Positions 1 through 8,434 of a stretch of DNA of 22,213 nt are shown here, in pieces. This stretch comes from a virus. A model generated the notes under the pieces. It searched no databases, was not told the DNA's origin, and saw nothing but the letters and a program-made list of their open reading frames with translations. Numbering within the stretch: position 1 is the stretch's first letter; the number at the start of each line of letters is the position of its first letter. The position numbers and the translations under genes are program-made. Location: the IMG/VR virus record IMGVR_UViG_3300044703_000017, positions 1 through 22,213 of that record. The stretch is one strand, 5' to 3'.

Positions 1-764
1 CCATGACGGGCCTGCACGGTTTCGGCGGGGAACGGAGTGATGGTCGGGAGCGGCTGGGCTTGCTCGGCAATGGCGCGAGCGATGCCCTTCTCAAAGTATT
101 GGACGCGATCGGGCGGGCCATCCCTTTTCCGCTGCATTTGCGTTTTGATGCTTTGGAGAATGAGTTGCGGAGGCCAGTCGGCATTAAGCCACGACTGCAC
201 GCGATAGGCGGCGCCACACCATGCGGGCGGAACGAAGCGGAGATCATGTCCGACCGCAATCGCAATCGTGTCGGCCAGTTCGTTCGCTTCCGCTGTGATC
301 AGGGGATCGGGATCATTCGGAGAATTTGCCGCCGAGATGTCCGGCGCGGGCGGGGGCGCAGGTTCTGCGGGCTCGGGCTCGGCTTTCGTTTCTGGCTCGC
401 GCGCCGCAAGATCGAGTTGCGGCTGCGGCTCCGCGCGTTTCTTGCGCATGCGTTCGGTTGAGTTGTCCTCACGCTTGGGCTGGCGCTTGTCCCATTGGGC
501 AATGCGGCCCGCGATGATGATCTCTTTCGCTTCCATCGCGGCATAAACAGCGCGGACCTGATCCTCTTCGGCTCCCATCAGATCCGCATAGGTTTCAAAG
601 TCGAAACTCGCGACTGAACCGCGATCGTCCGCCTGGCTGGCGTGATCGAACAACGCCCACGCAATCGCCGAGACCGTGATCGGCGTCGCACCGGCACGCT
701 TGGCGATCACCCGCCACTTCGGATCGGTCGGGGCGCCATGCCAAGATCGGAACCAGTCAAGCAT
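1..764 (-). CDS. phage replication-type protein with N-terminal winged-helix-like domain (partial, runs off left edge)
   Basis: The minus-strand frame opens with ATG at 764 and stays open to base 1, so the C-terminus is missing. It begins MLDWFRSWHGAPTDPKWRVI and continues with an alpha-helical region (about residues 1-95) of the kind found at the N-terminus of phage replication-initiation and DnaD-like proteins. It ends in ...QWDKRQPKRED, then has a Pro/Glu/Ala-rich linker (about 110-145) and a second ordered domain with W and C residues. Its ATG overlaps the stop of the primase gene by 8 bp, so translation is probably coupled. Position next to a primase supports a role in starting phage DNA replication. 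The family call rests on resemblance in sequence and context; the exact function is inferred. Confidence 0.75.
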   Translation of the reverse strand, partial: MLDWFRSWHGAPTDPKWRVIAKRAGATPITVSAIAWALFDHASQADDRGSVASFDFETYADLMGAEEDQVRAVYAAMEAKEIIIAGRIAQWDKRQPKREDNSTERMRKKRAEPQPQLDLAAREPETKAEPEPAEPAPPPAPDISAANSPNDPDPLITAEANELADTIAIAVGHDLRFVPPAWCGAAYRVQSWLNADWPPQLILQSIKTQMQRKRDGPPDRVQYFEKGIARAIAEQAQPLPTITPFPAETVQARH

Positions 765-1758
765 TGTGTCGATTCTCCCCGTAAGGTGATGTCGCGTCGG
801 CAATAATCCGGAACACACCTTCGGCCCGCGCGGAGGCGCTCTGCATGGCGTGGAATCCGATTTGACCGCGCGCATAGGCGCAATGCGCCTCGGACCATTC
901 CACAGCCGCGAGTAGAGCATCAGCGCCGTAGCGGATCAGCGCCTTGTTGGCGTCAAGCTCATCCCGCGTGCCGAGCGCCTTGGCAATGCGCAAGGGAATG
1001 ATATCGGCGCGGACGGACCGCGCTCGCGCGAGCGCAGCCTTTCCGGCCGCGTCGTGATCGACCGCGACGAACACCTTGTCGAAGCGCTCGGCGGCCGTGA
1101 GACACGCGGCGATCCGTCCCGCCGATCCTGCGGCCCAGGCGCTCCATCCCGTCGCGAGCGTGAGACTTGCGGCGTCCTCGATCCCTTCTGCGATCAAGAG
1201 TTCGCCACGGTCGGGATTGTCGGCGACGATAATCGGTTGCCCCATCGAAGGGCCGATCATGATCTTGTCTTTTTCCGTTCCGGACTTGCCGTTGCCATCG
1301 CTGCGCAGTTTCGTGAGATGCACGCCGCTGACGACGCTGGTTCCGAAGCGTGCGATCATCGCGGCCGGATGCTCGTTCCGCGCTGGCAGGAAACGGATGT
1401 TCGCACAGTCGACAAAGCATTGCCGCGAGCGCAGATAGGTTTCGGCGAGCGATCCGGCGAGTGGCAGCGATTGAGACCACAGGTACCGCGCGAGATCGGA
1501 CTTGTCGGCCGCGGGCTCGCGGGGCTTCGTGGCAGCACGCGGCACAATACCATCGGCGCGATCATCCTTGGCCCATCCCGACGCTTCACAGCGCGCGCAT
1601 TTGTACGTGACGAAAGAGCCATCATCCCAGATGCGCAGCACGTCGCGCTTGCGGTTCGCCGCCGTCCGGCATTTCGGACCGCACAACGGGCAGGCAACGT
1701 CGCGCGTGCCGATCTGGCCAGCGTTGAGCGCGCGAAGATCGTCGAGAGAGAGGTTCAC
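757..1758 (-). CDS. zinc-ribbon/TOPRIM primase
   Basis: This 333-residue protein should make RNA primers for phage DNA replication. The N-terminus carries a zinc ribbon with CPLC at residues 23-26 and CARC at 54-57. The TOPRIM core follows: the strand-plus-glutamate motif LLIAEGIEDA (about 188-197) and the aspartate motif VFVAVDHDAAG about 45 residues later. These are the acidic metal-binding residues of DnaG-type primases. There is no Walker A helicase domain, so unlike gp4-type phage proteins it is primase only. The start is GTG at 1758, within GTGA shared with a tiny upstream frame. Its stop overlaps the start of the replication-type gene by 8 bp. Confidence 0.88.
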   Translation of the reverse strand: MNLSLDDLRALNAGQIGTRDVACPLCGPKCRTAANRKRDVLRIWDDGSFVTYKCARCEASGWAKDDRADGIVPRAATKPREPAADKSDLARYLWSQSLPLAGSLAETYLRSRQCFVDCANIRFLPARNEHPAAMIARFGTSVVSGVHLTKLRSDGNGKSGTEKDKIMIGPSMGQPIIVADNPDRGELLIAEGIEDAASLTLATGWSAWAAGSAGRIAACLTAAERFDKVFVAVDHDAAGKAALARARSVRADIIPLRIAKALGTRDELDANKALIRYGADALLAAVEWSEAHCAYARGQIGFHAMQSASARAEGVFRIIADATSPYGENRHNA

Positions 1759-1823
1759 AGTTCAAGCCTCGCCTGCTCTATGGGCTTGGGCTTTTCGATG
1801 AACATGTCGGGAGCAATGATCAT
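1755..1823 (-). CDS. possible 22-residue coupled mini-ORF
   Basis: The 62-bp gap between the methyltransferase and primase genes is spanned by a short frame, ATG 1823 to TGA 1755. It begins MIIAPDMFIEK and ends ARLEL. Its ATG sits in ATGA shared with the methyltransferase stop, and its TGA sits in GTGA shared with the primase start. This matches the coupling seen throughout this operon. It may be a real small protein or simply a translational bridge that carries ribosomes from one gene to the next. No family is recognised. Confidence 0.3.
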   Translation of the reverse strand: MIIAPDMFIEKPKPIEQARLEL

Positions 1824-3295
1824 TTACTTGTCACCACTTGAGTCCCGTCGGGCCAATCGTTCGTCCTGATCTGCGAAGTGGCCGTATATCTGTCTGCCCT
1901 GTCCGCGGGGGGGGTATTTCCACCACCACCGAACAACGGCCCGTGATCGACGGGCTTATCCTTATTCCGCTCAGCCGCGGCCGCGCGCTTGCGCGTGTCT
2001 GTGCCAGACATCGCGAGTGACATCCGCCGCCGAATATCGTTCTGATATTCTTCCTCGCGCTCAATCAGGACGGCGCGCATGCCTTCGCGTATGCAGGCTT
2101 CGCCCGTCGTGCCGGTTCCGGCGAACGGATCGAGCACCAGACCCTTCGGCGGCGTTACTAGCCGCACGAGGTATTGCATCAGATCGAGTGGCTTGACGGT
2201 TGGATGCTTGGAGCCGAGTCTGTCGTCTGCATCGGCCTTGGCGGTATAGAAGAAGCGCGCTGCAGATCCTTCATCGCCGCGTGGCTCGTTCGGTGGGCGG
2301 GCTCCGAAGTCACCATAGATGCCGCGCGACGGGCGCAATCCGTGCTCGGGGCCGACAAAGCGTTGCTGCCCCGGCGCATCGGGGAACGCCTCGATCACCT
2401 CCGCGCTTCCGTCATGGATGACGTTGGCAGGCCAGCGGCCTTGCTTATTGGGCGACCACATTTCATCGTGACCGATGCCCTCGCCCCAGACCTTGTTCGC
2501 GGTCGACTTGCCGGAGCGGCCTTCCATTTCGGACACATCAGCTACAACCCTGCACCCATCTATGTTCAGCGCTCCCGTTCCCCATTTCAGGACGTTGGCA
2601 GCTACAGTGGATTCAGAGAGAGGTTTACGGGCTAATATTATCGGTTCGCAGGCAGGTTTTAGGGCTGTGCCGAAGCCATCCCAAGCGGCAGCAGCAGCAG
2701 TTGCAGGAATTGGACCATCTTTGTCGTGGTAGCCGCGCTCGATTGCCGCCAGACGCCAAGGGCGATCATCGCCCTTGACCGCACCACCAACGAGATTCGG
2801 AGGATTGTTTAACAGGGAGGCGTCCACGCGGACCTTCTCGCGCTCAACTCCCGCCGCCTTATCAATCGCCTTGCTGACATCCAGCGATTTCGGAAATCCC
2901 GAGCCGTAGAGCCATTGAACCGAGTTGCGGATTTCAAATCCCGCCAAGCGTATCGCTAGCACCCCGAGATCGTAGGTTCGCGTTCCGAAGAAGCACAGCA
3001 CATGCGCGCCGGGTTTAAGGACGCGATAGACCTCTTTCCAGATTGCAGGTTGCGGAACGAACGCATCCCATTCCTTGCCCATGAATCCGGACTTGGACGG
3101 TACATCGTAATGACCGCCTTCCAGCCATGCGCGGAGCATCACCAGAGGATCAGGCTCGCGTCCGAGCCCATACGGAGGATCGGTTGCGCAGCCATCGACG
3201 CTGTTCGATTCCAGCGTCCGGAGCGCGGCGAGATTGTCGGCCGGGTAAAAGTCGACGACGCCTTCGGCTAGATGTTCAACACCAGGTGCGTTCAT
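1820..3295 (-). CDS. beta-class site-specific DNA methyltransferase (N6-adenine or N4-cytosine)
   Basis: This 491-residue protein transfers a methyl group from S-adenosylmethionine to an amino group of DNA bases. The catalytic motif DPPYGL is at residues 39-44. The S-adenosylmethionine-binding motif DPFAGTGTTG is near the C-terminus (about 389-398), preceded by TVKPLDLMQYLV. This catalytic-then-cofactor order is the beta-class arrangement (N6_N4_Mtase family), the class that includes CcrM. A long central segment (about 150-330) is probably the target-recognition region. No restriction enzyme is adjacent, so it looks like a solitary phage methylase that could hide phage DNA from restriction or change gene expression. 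The start ATG overlaps the upstream stop as ATGA. Target sequence and base cannot be read from the sequence. Confidence 0.9.
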   Translation of the reverse strand: MNAPGVEHLAEGVVDFYPADNLAALRTLESNSVDGCATDPPYGLGREPDPLVMLRAWLEGGHYDVPSKSGFMGKEWDAFVPQPAIWKEVYRVLKPGAHVLCFFGTRTYDLGVLAIRLAGFEIRNSVQWLYGSGFPKSLDVSKAIDKAAGVEREKVRVDASLLNNPPNLVGGAVKGDDRPWRLAAIERGYHDKDGPIPATAAAAAWDGFGTALKPACEPIILARKPLSESTVAANVLKWGTGALNIDGCRVVADVSEMEGRSGKSTANKVWGEGIGHDEMWSPNKQGRWPANVIHDGSAEVIEAFPDAPGQQRFVGPEHGLRPSRGIYGDFGARPPNEPRGDEGSAARFFYTAKADADDRLGSKHPTVKPLDLMQYLVRLVTPPKGLVLDPFAGTGTTGEACIREGMRAVLIEREEEYQNDIRRRMSLAMSGTDTRKRAAAAERNKDKPVDHGPLFGGGGNTPPADRADRYTATSQIRTNDWPDGTQVVTSK

Positions 3296-3555
3296 GAGAA
3301 CGGCACCTCAGCAGGAGCCGCAGCGCTCACATCCTCAACGAGGCCTCGCGGATTACACGGAGGACGATGATCCAGTTTGATCCGCGCCGATGCTCCCGGC
3401 ATCGTGAATTCGTGCCAGGGAAATCCTGTCGGCGGATGTACGGTAATCATCACCAATGAACATGCGAGGCACGTGCGGATGGTTTCTCCGCAGCCGCTTG
3501 TGTTGTCGGCAGCAGCGATGTGTTTTTCGTTGTCGTGGTCCCAGCGGTGATTCAT
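3292..3555 (-). CDS. hypothetical protein with Cys-rich N-terminus
   Basis: An 87-residue protein of no recognised family. It begins MNHRWDHDNEKHIAAADN and has three cysteines and several histidines in the first half (CGETIRTCLAC), which suggests a small metal-binding fold. A hydrophobic stretch and a Pro-rich segment (HPPTGFPWHEF) follow. It is coupled on both sides by ATGA: its start overlaps the stop of the preceding gene and its own stop overlaps the methyltransferase start. It is therefore probably translated together with them. Metal binding is an inference from residue spacing only. Confidence 0.65.
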   Translation of the reverse strand: MNHRWDHDNEKHIAAADNTSGCGETIRTCLACSLVMITVHPPTGFPWHEFTMPGASARIKLDHRPPCNPRGLVEDVSAAAPAEVPFS

Positions 3556-3926
3556 GCGCGTTCACGCATCGCATGCACAGCGCCCCACACCTTTGACGCC
3601 ATCGACGGCATGACATCGATCACGACATCATCGGCGCCTTGCCATTGACGGGGCGAACCATCGGGCCACTTCGCGCGCGATATCGAGAAACGCCTGAGCC
3701 GCAGCCGTCCGTCCGACGTCATGCCGTAGCGAACGCCGAACTCCGAGAGCGGCGTGAAAACTTGCTCGCCAACGAGACGAAGGCCCTTCCCGCGATTTTT
3801 ACCGGGCGCGACGTAACACCATTTCAGCGACTCGGGATTGCCGATCACGATCGCGACCATCATCTGATGCGGCCGGTCGAATCCGTTCACGATCCCAAGT
3901 ATCGGCGTGGTGTAGGGAAAGGTCAT
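3552..3926 (-). CDS. hypothetical phage protein
   Basis: The chosen start is ATG at 3926 (MTFPYTTPILG), because it forms the ATGA overlap with the upstream gene that is standard in this operon. The longer frame back to 3980 would overlap that gene extensively and adds only Arg-rich shadow sequence. The 124-residue product has alternating hydrophobic strands, a Gly/Arg/Lys-rich loop (GKNRGKGLRL) and a Trp-rich C-terminal half (WPDGSPRQWQGADDVVIDV). No known family was recognised. It lies between a DNA-binding regulator and the methyltransferase. Confidence 0.65.
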   Translation of the reverse strand: MTFPYTTPILGIVNGFDRPHQMMVAIVIGNPESLKWCYVAPGKNRGKGLRLVGEQVFTPLSEFGVRYGMTSDGRLRLRRFSISRAKWPDGSPRQWQGADDVVIDVMPSMASKVWGAVHAMRERA

Positions 3927-4297
3927 GGAGTGCTGATCTTCTCGACGATGTCGAGTTCTCCGCCGAGCGCCTTGCACCAACGCTGCAACGTCGTGAATGT
4001 CGGCAGCTTATGACCACGCTCCAAACGCGCGATCGCGGCTCGATCCATACTTGCCGCGAAGGCGAGTGTTTCCTGTGTCATGCCGCGCGCCTTGCGGCGT
4101 GCGACGAGCGACAGAATGAATGGATGAATTGCACGTTGCTGCGGGTATATGCGCTTGACCTTCAGCGCGTTCGCCCGCACGGAAATGTTCTTCCATGTAT
4201 GACGAGGTATCGCCTCGACAATTTTAGCGCGTGGTGCCGATGGGTAAAGCTCACGCACTTGCCGCTCTTCGAAATTTGTCCAACCGCCGAAGTTCAT
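3923..4297 (-). CDS. two-domain regulator: Myb/SANT-like N-terminus plus XRE helix-turn-helix
   Basis: This 124-residue protein combines two DNA-binding modules. Residues 6-50 (WTNFEERQVRELYPSAPRAK through SVRANALKVKR) follow the W...L..LYP...R..W..I..RA..L pattern of Myb-like and GcrA-like phage domains. Residues about 60-120 form an XRE helix-turn-helix: LVARRKARGMTQETLAFAA, then RLERGHKLPTFTTLQRWCKALGGEL. It is probably a transcription regulator or a DNA-recognition accessory to the two flanking methyltransferases. Start and stop both lie in ATGA overlaps with neighbours. Which site it binds is unknown. Confidence 0.75.
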   Translation of the reverse strand: MNFGGWTNFEERQVRELYPSAPRAKIVEAIPRHTWKNISVRANALKVKRIYPQQRAIHPFILSLVARRKARGMTQETLAFAASMDRAAIARLERGHKLPTFTTLQRWCKALGGELDIVEKISTP

Positions 4298-5547
4298 TCC
4301 GCAGCCTCACTGATTTCGCCGATTACAGGATCATGGGGAGGGAGTTCTGCGCTGTTCTTCGACTGGTTGCCCCAGGTGAAGAAGTTCGGCGGCAGAACGT
4401 GTTCGTCATCTTCACGCGCGAATAATTCCAGCACGGGAACACCTCCGGTCATGTCGTTAATCATGTCGCGGTAATAGGCTGGTTTTGCGGAGTGGTCGCC
4501 TGCCCGTTCACGATGATTAGAGCCGTGCTTGGTTGCCCCGTCAGGCATGGGCAAGCCGCGCCCTTTCTTGAACAGGCACAGCACCTCGTCTTGATCCCAG
4601 AAGATCAGCCCGAGCCCGTGATCGTCTGGATTCTGCTCGTCGGTCTTCGTCCATATGGCGCATGTCGAATACGCGTCGAAGCCCCATGCCTGCGCGACCG
4701 CCCAGGCCAGCGGAAGCTTGACCTTTGTTCGTCCAAGCGGCGTATCAACTTCGGTTGGATGAAGCGCGAGCAAGTGTGCCCTGGGAATCCAGAGATACAG
4801 CCATGCGTCCGGGAGCACGCGTTGTGCGACCGGCATTGCGAGGATTTGATCCCATCCATCCGTGGGATATTGATTCTCGTAGGCCCGATCACCGAAGCCT
4901 GCCTTCCTTCGCCACGCCGGGTCGGCATAGATGACGGGAAACTTCCGGCCCGTTGGCGACAACGCGGTTGCGTCTGAAAGCTCGCGTGCAAGGCTGCGTG
5001 CCGTCTCGCGATATTGCGTCCGGTTCTCTTCGTTGACCTCTTTTGCCGAGATCAGCAGGCCCTTCTTTTCTTCGGGCGTGCCGGGCACAAACTGGACGAT
5101 CTTGCGCGACTTGCCGTCGCGCCCTTTGCGGGCATCCAACTGCGGAATTTCCGCAGTTGATTCCAGTTCGGTTCGCACGGTCGCAACTGTCTTGTCATCG
5201 ACGCCGAGCCCAGCCGCGATCTTGCGGTTGCTCGCGTCCGGCTCTTCTTTCAGATCCTCCGCAATGAGGGTGCGCTTCGCTTCCGTGGTGAGGTGGCGAC
5301 GATCGAGGTTGAGCCGCCGCGCGTGCCGGCGCTTCTCCGCTTCGCTCAGGCCATAGCGGACCAGGCGCGGCCATTGCGTGATACCGAGTTCGCCGCAGAG
5401 TTCGATGCGATGATGACCGTCAAGCACATTGTTGTGCTCATCGTATTCGACCGGCACCATGACGCCGCGCAACGCGATGTCAGCCTTGAGGGCTTCGCGC
5501 TCGTCCGCCGATAGTGGCGGCATGACTTGGTAAGGTGTAGCGGTCAT
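4294..5547 (-). CDS. ParB-like domain fused to MT-A70-type adenine methyltransferase
   Basis: This 417-residue protein joins two domains. The N-terminal part resembles the ParB/Srx nucleotide-binding fold, with DGHHR at residues 43-47 where ParB proteins have G-H/E-R-R motifs. A helix-turn-helix-like segment follows (NRKIAAGLGVDDKTVATVR, about 107-125). From about residue 200 it is MT-A70-like: FPVIYADPAW holds the catalytic DPxW (DPAW, 209-212). Near the C-terminus are HSAKPAYYRDMI, VLELFARE and FFTWGNQSKNS, matching the H-S-K-P, L-E-L-F-A and W-G-N-Q signatures of this family. The likely activity is N6-adenine methylation of DNA, with the ParB-like part giving DNA binding or nucleotide sensing. 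It has ATGA overlaps at both ends. Confidence 0.85.
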   Translation of the reverse strand: MTATPYQVMPPLSADEREALKADIALRGVMVPVEYDEHNNVLDGHHRIELCGELGITQWPRLVRYGLSEAEKRRHARRLNLDRRHLTTEAKRTLIAEDLKEEPDASNRKIAAGLGVDDKTVATVRTELESTAEIPQLDARKGRDGKSRKIVQFVPGTPEEKKGLLISAKEVNEENRTQYRETARSLARELSDATALSPTGRKFPVIYADPAWRRKAGFGDRAYENQYPTDGWDQILAMPVAQRVLPDAWLYLWIPRAHLLALHPTEVDTPLGRTKVKLPLAWAVAQAWGFDAYSTCAIWTKTDEQNPDDHGLGLIFWDQDEVLCLFKKGRGLPMPDGATKHGSNHRERAGDHSAKPAYYRDMINDMTGGVPVLELFAREDDEHVLPPNFFTWGNQSKNSAELPPHDPVIGEISEAAE

Positions 5548-7265
5548 GCGGCCACCTTGCGCTTGTCGAGATATTGCTTCGCGAGCGCCTGAATGCGGCT
5601 TTCATCGGAGAAAACCACTTCCGCTCCTGCGAGCGGATCGAGGATTGCGCGGGCTTGGCTTGCCTTCACGCCAAGCACTTCGATCACAAGCGGGTCGGAG
5701 CCGAAATTGCTGTGCAAATAGATCGCGTCGACTTGGTTCTTCTGTCCGGGCCTACGCAGCCGCCCGATCACTTGCTTGTGGACTTGCGGGGACCAGTCGA
5801 GTTCGCCGAAAACCACAGTGGCACAGCGCCTTTGCAGGCCATCGAGCCCGGCGCCGGAGCGCAGCGAGATAATCATCAGGTTCGTCTCGCCCTCAATGAA
5901 GGCGCGTTTCGTCTTGTTCTTTTGCGACGACGATTCCGAGCCCGTGTACATCACAGGCTTGAAGTCTTTCAGATCATCGAGCCAGATTTCATAGACCTCG
6001 CGATGCCAGCCCGTGAGCAGAACGGGCACGCCAGCTTCAAGCAGCACGCGCACATAGGCTGCGACGTGCTTTGCTTTCGCGACGCCGGTCGTGTGTCTTG
6101 CGAACGCGTCGAGTTCACGCGCTGCGCTGCCGCGCTCGATGAACGTCCCCGTCGTCACCTTGATCGCGAGCGCTCGCGCTCGATCTTCCGCGGCTTCTGC
6201 GACCTCCTCGTCATGACCGATGACATGCGAGACGACGTTGACCGGCGGCATCTGCCCAGCCACGTCGTCTTCAGTGCGGCGCACGACAAGCTGTATCTCG
6301 CGCAAGAATGTGCCGAGCGCTTTTGGATCCTTCACGGCGCCGTCGCGGCTGTGCGAGCACCATTCGGTATAGAACTCGCCATGCGTGCCCAGTGCGCCGG
6401 GCTCGATGAATTCGACGATCTCGAATATCTCGCTGCCGTAGTTGTAGATCGGCGTCGCGGTCAGACCCATGCGCAGTTGCGCGTTGTCGACAAACACGCG
6501 AGCTGCCGCGCCTTTTGCCGTTCCGGCTCCGCCGCGCAGCGATTGGATCTCATCGAAGATGACGGACTTGAAAAGCCCAGTTGCCGCGATATCGGTCCAA
6601 CCGAAAATGTTCGAATACTTGAAGATGTAGCAGTCCGCCCACGGCAAATCGTAGGGCGCGGTTTTCTTGATGATGTGCGCCGACAATGTCGTGAAAGTCT
6701 CGATGTACTCTTCCAACCATTGATCGGCGAGATGAGGTTCGACGATGATCGCGGCGGGGCGGAACGCCGGATCGCACACGACGCCGAGCGCCGAGATCGT
6801 CTTGCCTAGACCAACATCATCCAGCAGCAACAGCCGCTTGCGCAGCCGCGTGAGTTCGACCGCTTGCGCCTGGTAGGGATAGGGCTGCAAGCCGTCTCGG
6901 AATCCCGCCTGCTCTCCCGGCCGATAGTCCGGCAACATGATGCGCTCGAACGCGAGCCGGTGTTGATCGAAGGTGTCTTTCTTGCGCAGCAGATGTGCCC
7001 GGTCCAGCTCGGATATTTCGAGCGGATAGCGGCTCGTGAACCAAAGCAGATCGGAACACGTGGCATCCGATTCCGTCAACTTGAACGGTGCTACGGCGGT
7101 TCGCGCGAGCCGCGGGAAGATGTGTTTGAGCTTCAGCGAGACGTGCGGCGGCACACCGTCAACAATCCACGACCCGAGCATGTCGCGCCGCAGGCCGCCA
7201 TAGTAGCGGGCGGCAACCGGCGTTGCGTGCATCTCGGTTTGTGAGAAGAGCGCGTTCACAGCCAT
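5544..7265 (-). CDS. SNF2-type superfamily 2 DNA helicase/translocase
   Basis: The protein of about 573 residues is an ATP-driven DNA translocase. Walker A is DDVGLGKT (about 149-156), motif II is DEIQ (about 238-241) and motif III is LTATP. In the second RecA-like domain are LRSGAGLDGLQ and the arginine-finger motif QVIGRLRRPGQ, typical of SNF2 proteins. It could remodel protein-DNA complexes or assist replication and repair. Two starts fit: ATG 7265, or GTG 7259, which lies in a GTGA overlap and 8 nt after a good GGGAGG ribosome-binding site. The frame also extends to 7292. The adjacent upstream gene encodes a nuclease, suggesting a helicase-nuclease pair. Confidence 0.9.
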   Translation of the reverse strand: MAVNALFSQTEMHATPVAARYYGGLRRDMLGSWIVDGVPPHVSLKLKHIFPRLARTAVAPFKLTESDATCSDLLWFTSRYPLEISELDRAHLLRKKDTFDQHRLAFERIMLPDYRPGEQAGFRDGLQPYPYQAQAVELTRLRKRLLLLDDVGLGKTISALGVVCDPAFRPAAIIVEPHLADQWLEEYIETFTTLSAHIIKKTAPYDLPWADCYIFKYSNIFGWTDIAATGLFKSVIFDEIQSLRGGAGTAKGAAARVFVDNAQLRMGLTATPIYNYGSEIFEIVEFIEPGALGTHGEFYTEWCSHSRDGAVKDPKALGTFLREIQLVVRRTEDDVAGQMPPVNVVSHVIGHDEEVAEAAEDRARALAIKVTTGTFIERGSAARELDAFARHTTGVAKAKHVAAYVRVLLEAGVPVLLTGWHREVYEIWLDDLKDFKPVMYTGSESSSQKNKTKRAFIEGETNLMIISLRSGAGLDGLQRRCATVVFGELDWSPQVHKQVIGRLRRPGQKNQVDAIYLHSNFGSDPLVIEVLGVKASQARAILDPLAGAEVVFSDESRIQALAKQYLDKRKVAA

Positions 7266-7624
7266 GCCCTCCCGAGACTGACGACGAAGCACGGCACACC
7301 ATCAATCGTCGGCGGAAAACCAATGGCGACATTCGTTGCGAGGATCAGTGCCGACAGCTTGCCGGTTCGGCAGTAACGCTCGCACTGCGAATAGATCGCG
7401 CGCTTGCTGCCGCCAATTTTCACTTCGACGCCGACGCGCTCGATCATGAAGTCTATGATGTTGCGTTCGCCGAGATCGACTTCCCGCCGGAGCGCAAAGC
7501 CATGATGGACGGAAAGATGCGCCGCAATTTCGGACTGCGTTTGCTTCTCGCGCTCAAGCGAGAAGCGGCCGTCGCCGAGGGCGGCCACGACGCTATCGGG
7601 CGCTATGGTTTCTGCTGCGATCAC
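7256..7624 (-). CDS. PD-(D/E)XK nuclease-like protein
   Basis: This 122-residue protein has the core of a PD-(D/E)XK nuclease: E-K-Q-T-Q-S-E at about residues 25-31, [25 protein letters not shown] with D (about 58) and E-V-K (about 67-69) as the metal-binding and lysine residues, then a helix [14 protein letters not shown]. The order of a conserved Glu, Asp and ExK fits small phage and restriction-like nucleases. It starts with GTG at 7624 in a GTGA overlap with the GapR gene. It directly precedes the SNF2 helicase, so the two may act together in recombination, repair or processing of replication forks. The substrate is unknown. Confidence 0.7.
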   Translation of the reverse strand: MIAAETIAPDSVVAALGDGRFSLEREKQTQSEIAAHLSVHHGFALRREVDLGERNIIDFMIERVGVEVKIGGSKRAIYSQCERYCRTGKLSALILATNVAIGFPPTIDGVPCFVVSLGRAWL

Positions 7625-7899
7625 AACATCCCCAGCGCTTGCAGATACGTCTCAAGGATCGCTTCCTGTTCTTTCCGTTCATCCACGTCTTGCTTGCGCA
7701 GACGAACGACGGCACGGAGCGCCTTCACGTCGAAGCCATTGGCCTTTGCTTCCGAGTAGACATCGCGAATGTCGTCGGAGAGGGCTTTCTTTTCTTCTTC
7801 GAGTCTCTCAACTCTTTCGACAAAGGCTTTCAGGTGATCCTTTGCGAATCGATGTGCTCGCTCGGAAGCGACTGCGGCAGAGGCGGGTTGTGTTTGCAT
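7621..7899 (-). CDS. GapR-family (DUF2312) DNA-binding protein
   Basis: The 92-residue product matches the alphaproteobacterial DUF2312/GapR family almost end to end. Key blocks are [20 protein letters not shown], then [19 protein letters not shown], then [19 protein letters not shown] and YLQALGM. Known GapR proteins are coiled-coil nucleoid-associated proteins that clamp overtwisted AT-rich DNA ahead of forks and polymerases and stimulate topoisomerases. A phage copy could relieve supercoiling during phage replication or compete with the host GapR. ATG 7899 is in a TGATG overlap with the upstream stop; GTG 7902 immediately before it is an alternative. Confidence 0.92.
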   Translation of the reverse strand: MQTQPASAAVASERAHRFAKDHLKAFVERVERLEEEKKALSDDIRDVYSEAKANGFDVKALRAVVRLRKQDVDERKEQEAILETYLQALGML

Positions 7900-8159
7900 C
7901 ACAGCGCCAATCTCTCTTGATTCTCATCGGCGGTTTGCATCCACCCGAGTTCTCTCAGCTTCCAATCCTCGATATGGAATTGTCCGCGTGTCACAGCTTC
8001 ATTCGCTGGCTTTGCGTTGGTGACATGCAACGGCATGGTGACGAGTGAACGTGGAATCGAATGTGCATCGCCCCGTCGTCCGGATCGTGAAACCAGGATC
8101 GAAGATGCGCTCGGATAGCGCACGGTGTGCTGATAGAGATCGATGGGAATGCGGGTCAT
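7899..8159 (-). CDS. hypothetical phage protein
   Basis: An 86-residue protein with no recognised family. It begins [20 protein letters not shown]. The second half contains a patterned segment, [22 protein letters not shown], that looks like helix and strand rather than random sequence. It starts within ATGA shared with the preceding gene and ends against the GapR start, so it is an ordinary member of the coupled operon. No membrane segment, signal peptide or metal motif is visible. Confidence 0.6.
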   Translation of the reverse strand: MTRIPIDLYQHTVRYPSASSILVSRSGRRGDAHSIPRSLVTMPLHVTNAKPANEAVTRGQFHIEDWKLRELGWMQTADENQERLAL

Positions 8160-8434
8160 TGGCGTCGATCCGCCTTGAGCTTCCGCGCTTTGGCTTTCTG
8201 CTTAGCCTTGAGCACCTTCAGAACAGCGTCGACCTCGCCGCGCTCCATCGCATCGGCGAGCGCATGTAGGCCGGATGCCGTGATGCGCGTTGCTTCGTGC
8301 TTGGGGCGATCGAGCTTAAGCAATCCGCGCTTCACCATCGCACGCGAGCCGCGATCCGCCGTGAGCATGACGCTGAACGGAGAGCCGAGCATCATCAGCG
8401 TGCGAAGTTGTTCTTTGCCAACGCGATTGCTCAT
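8156..8434 (-). CDS. small winged-helix-like hypothetical protein
   Basis: The chosen start is ATG 8434 (MSNRVGKEQLRTLMMLGSP), which gives the ATGA overlap with the Gp37/Gp68-family gene. The longer frame to 8530 would run inside that gene. The 92-residue product has an N-terminal pattern like a winged helix: a helix beginning EQLRTLMML, a strand-turn around residue 30 and RGLLKLDRPKHEATRITASG resembling a beta wing. It ends in a very Lys/Arg/Ala-rich tail (KVLKAKQKAKARKLKADRR) that would favour nucleic-acid binding. This suggests a DNA-binding protein of unknown target. Confidence 0.6.
   Translation of the reverse strand: MSNRVGKEQLRTLMMLGSPFSVMLTADRGSRAMVKRGLLKLDRPKHEATRITASGLHALADAMERGEVDAVLKVLKAKQKAKARKLKADRRQ

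Noticed and set aside
5574-6809. 411-codon plus-strand open frame opposite the helicase
   Set aside because: Shadow of the SNF2 helicase, whose motifs are unambiguous on the minus strand.
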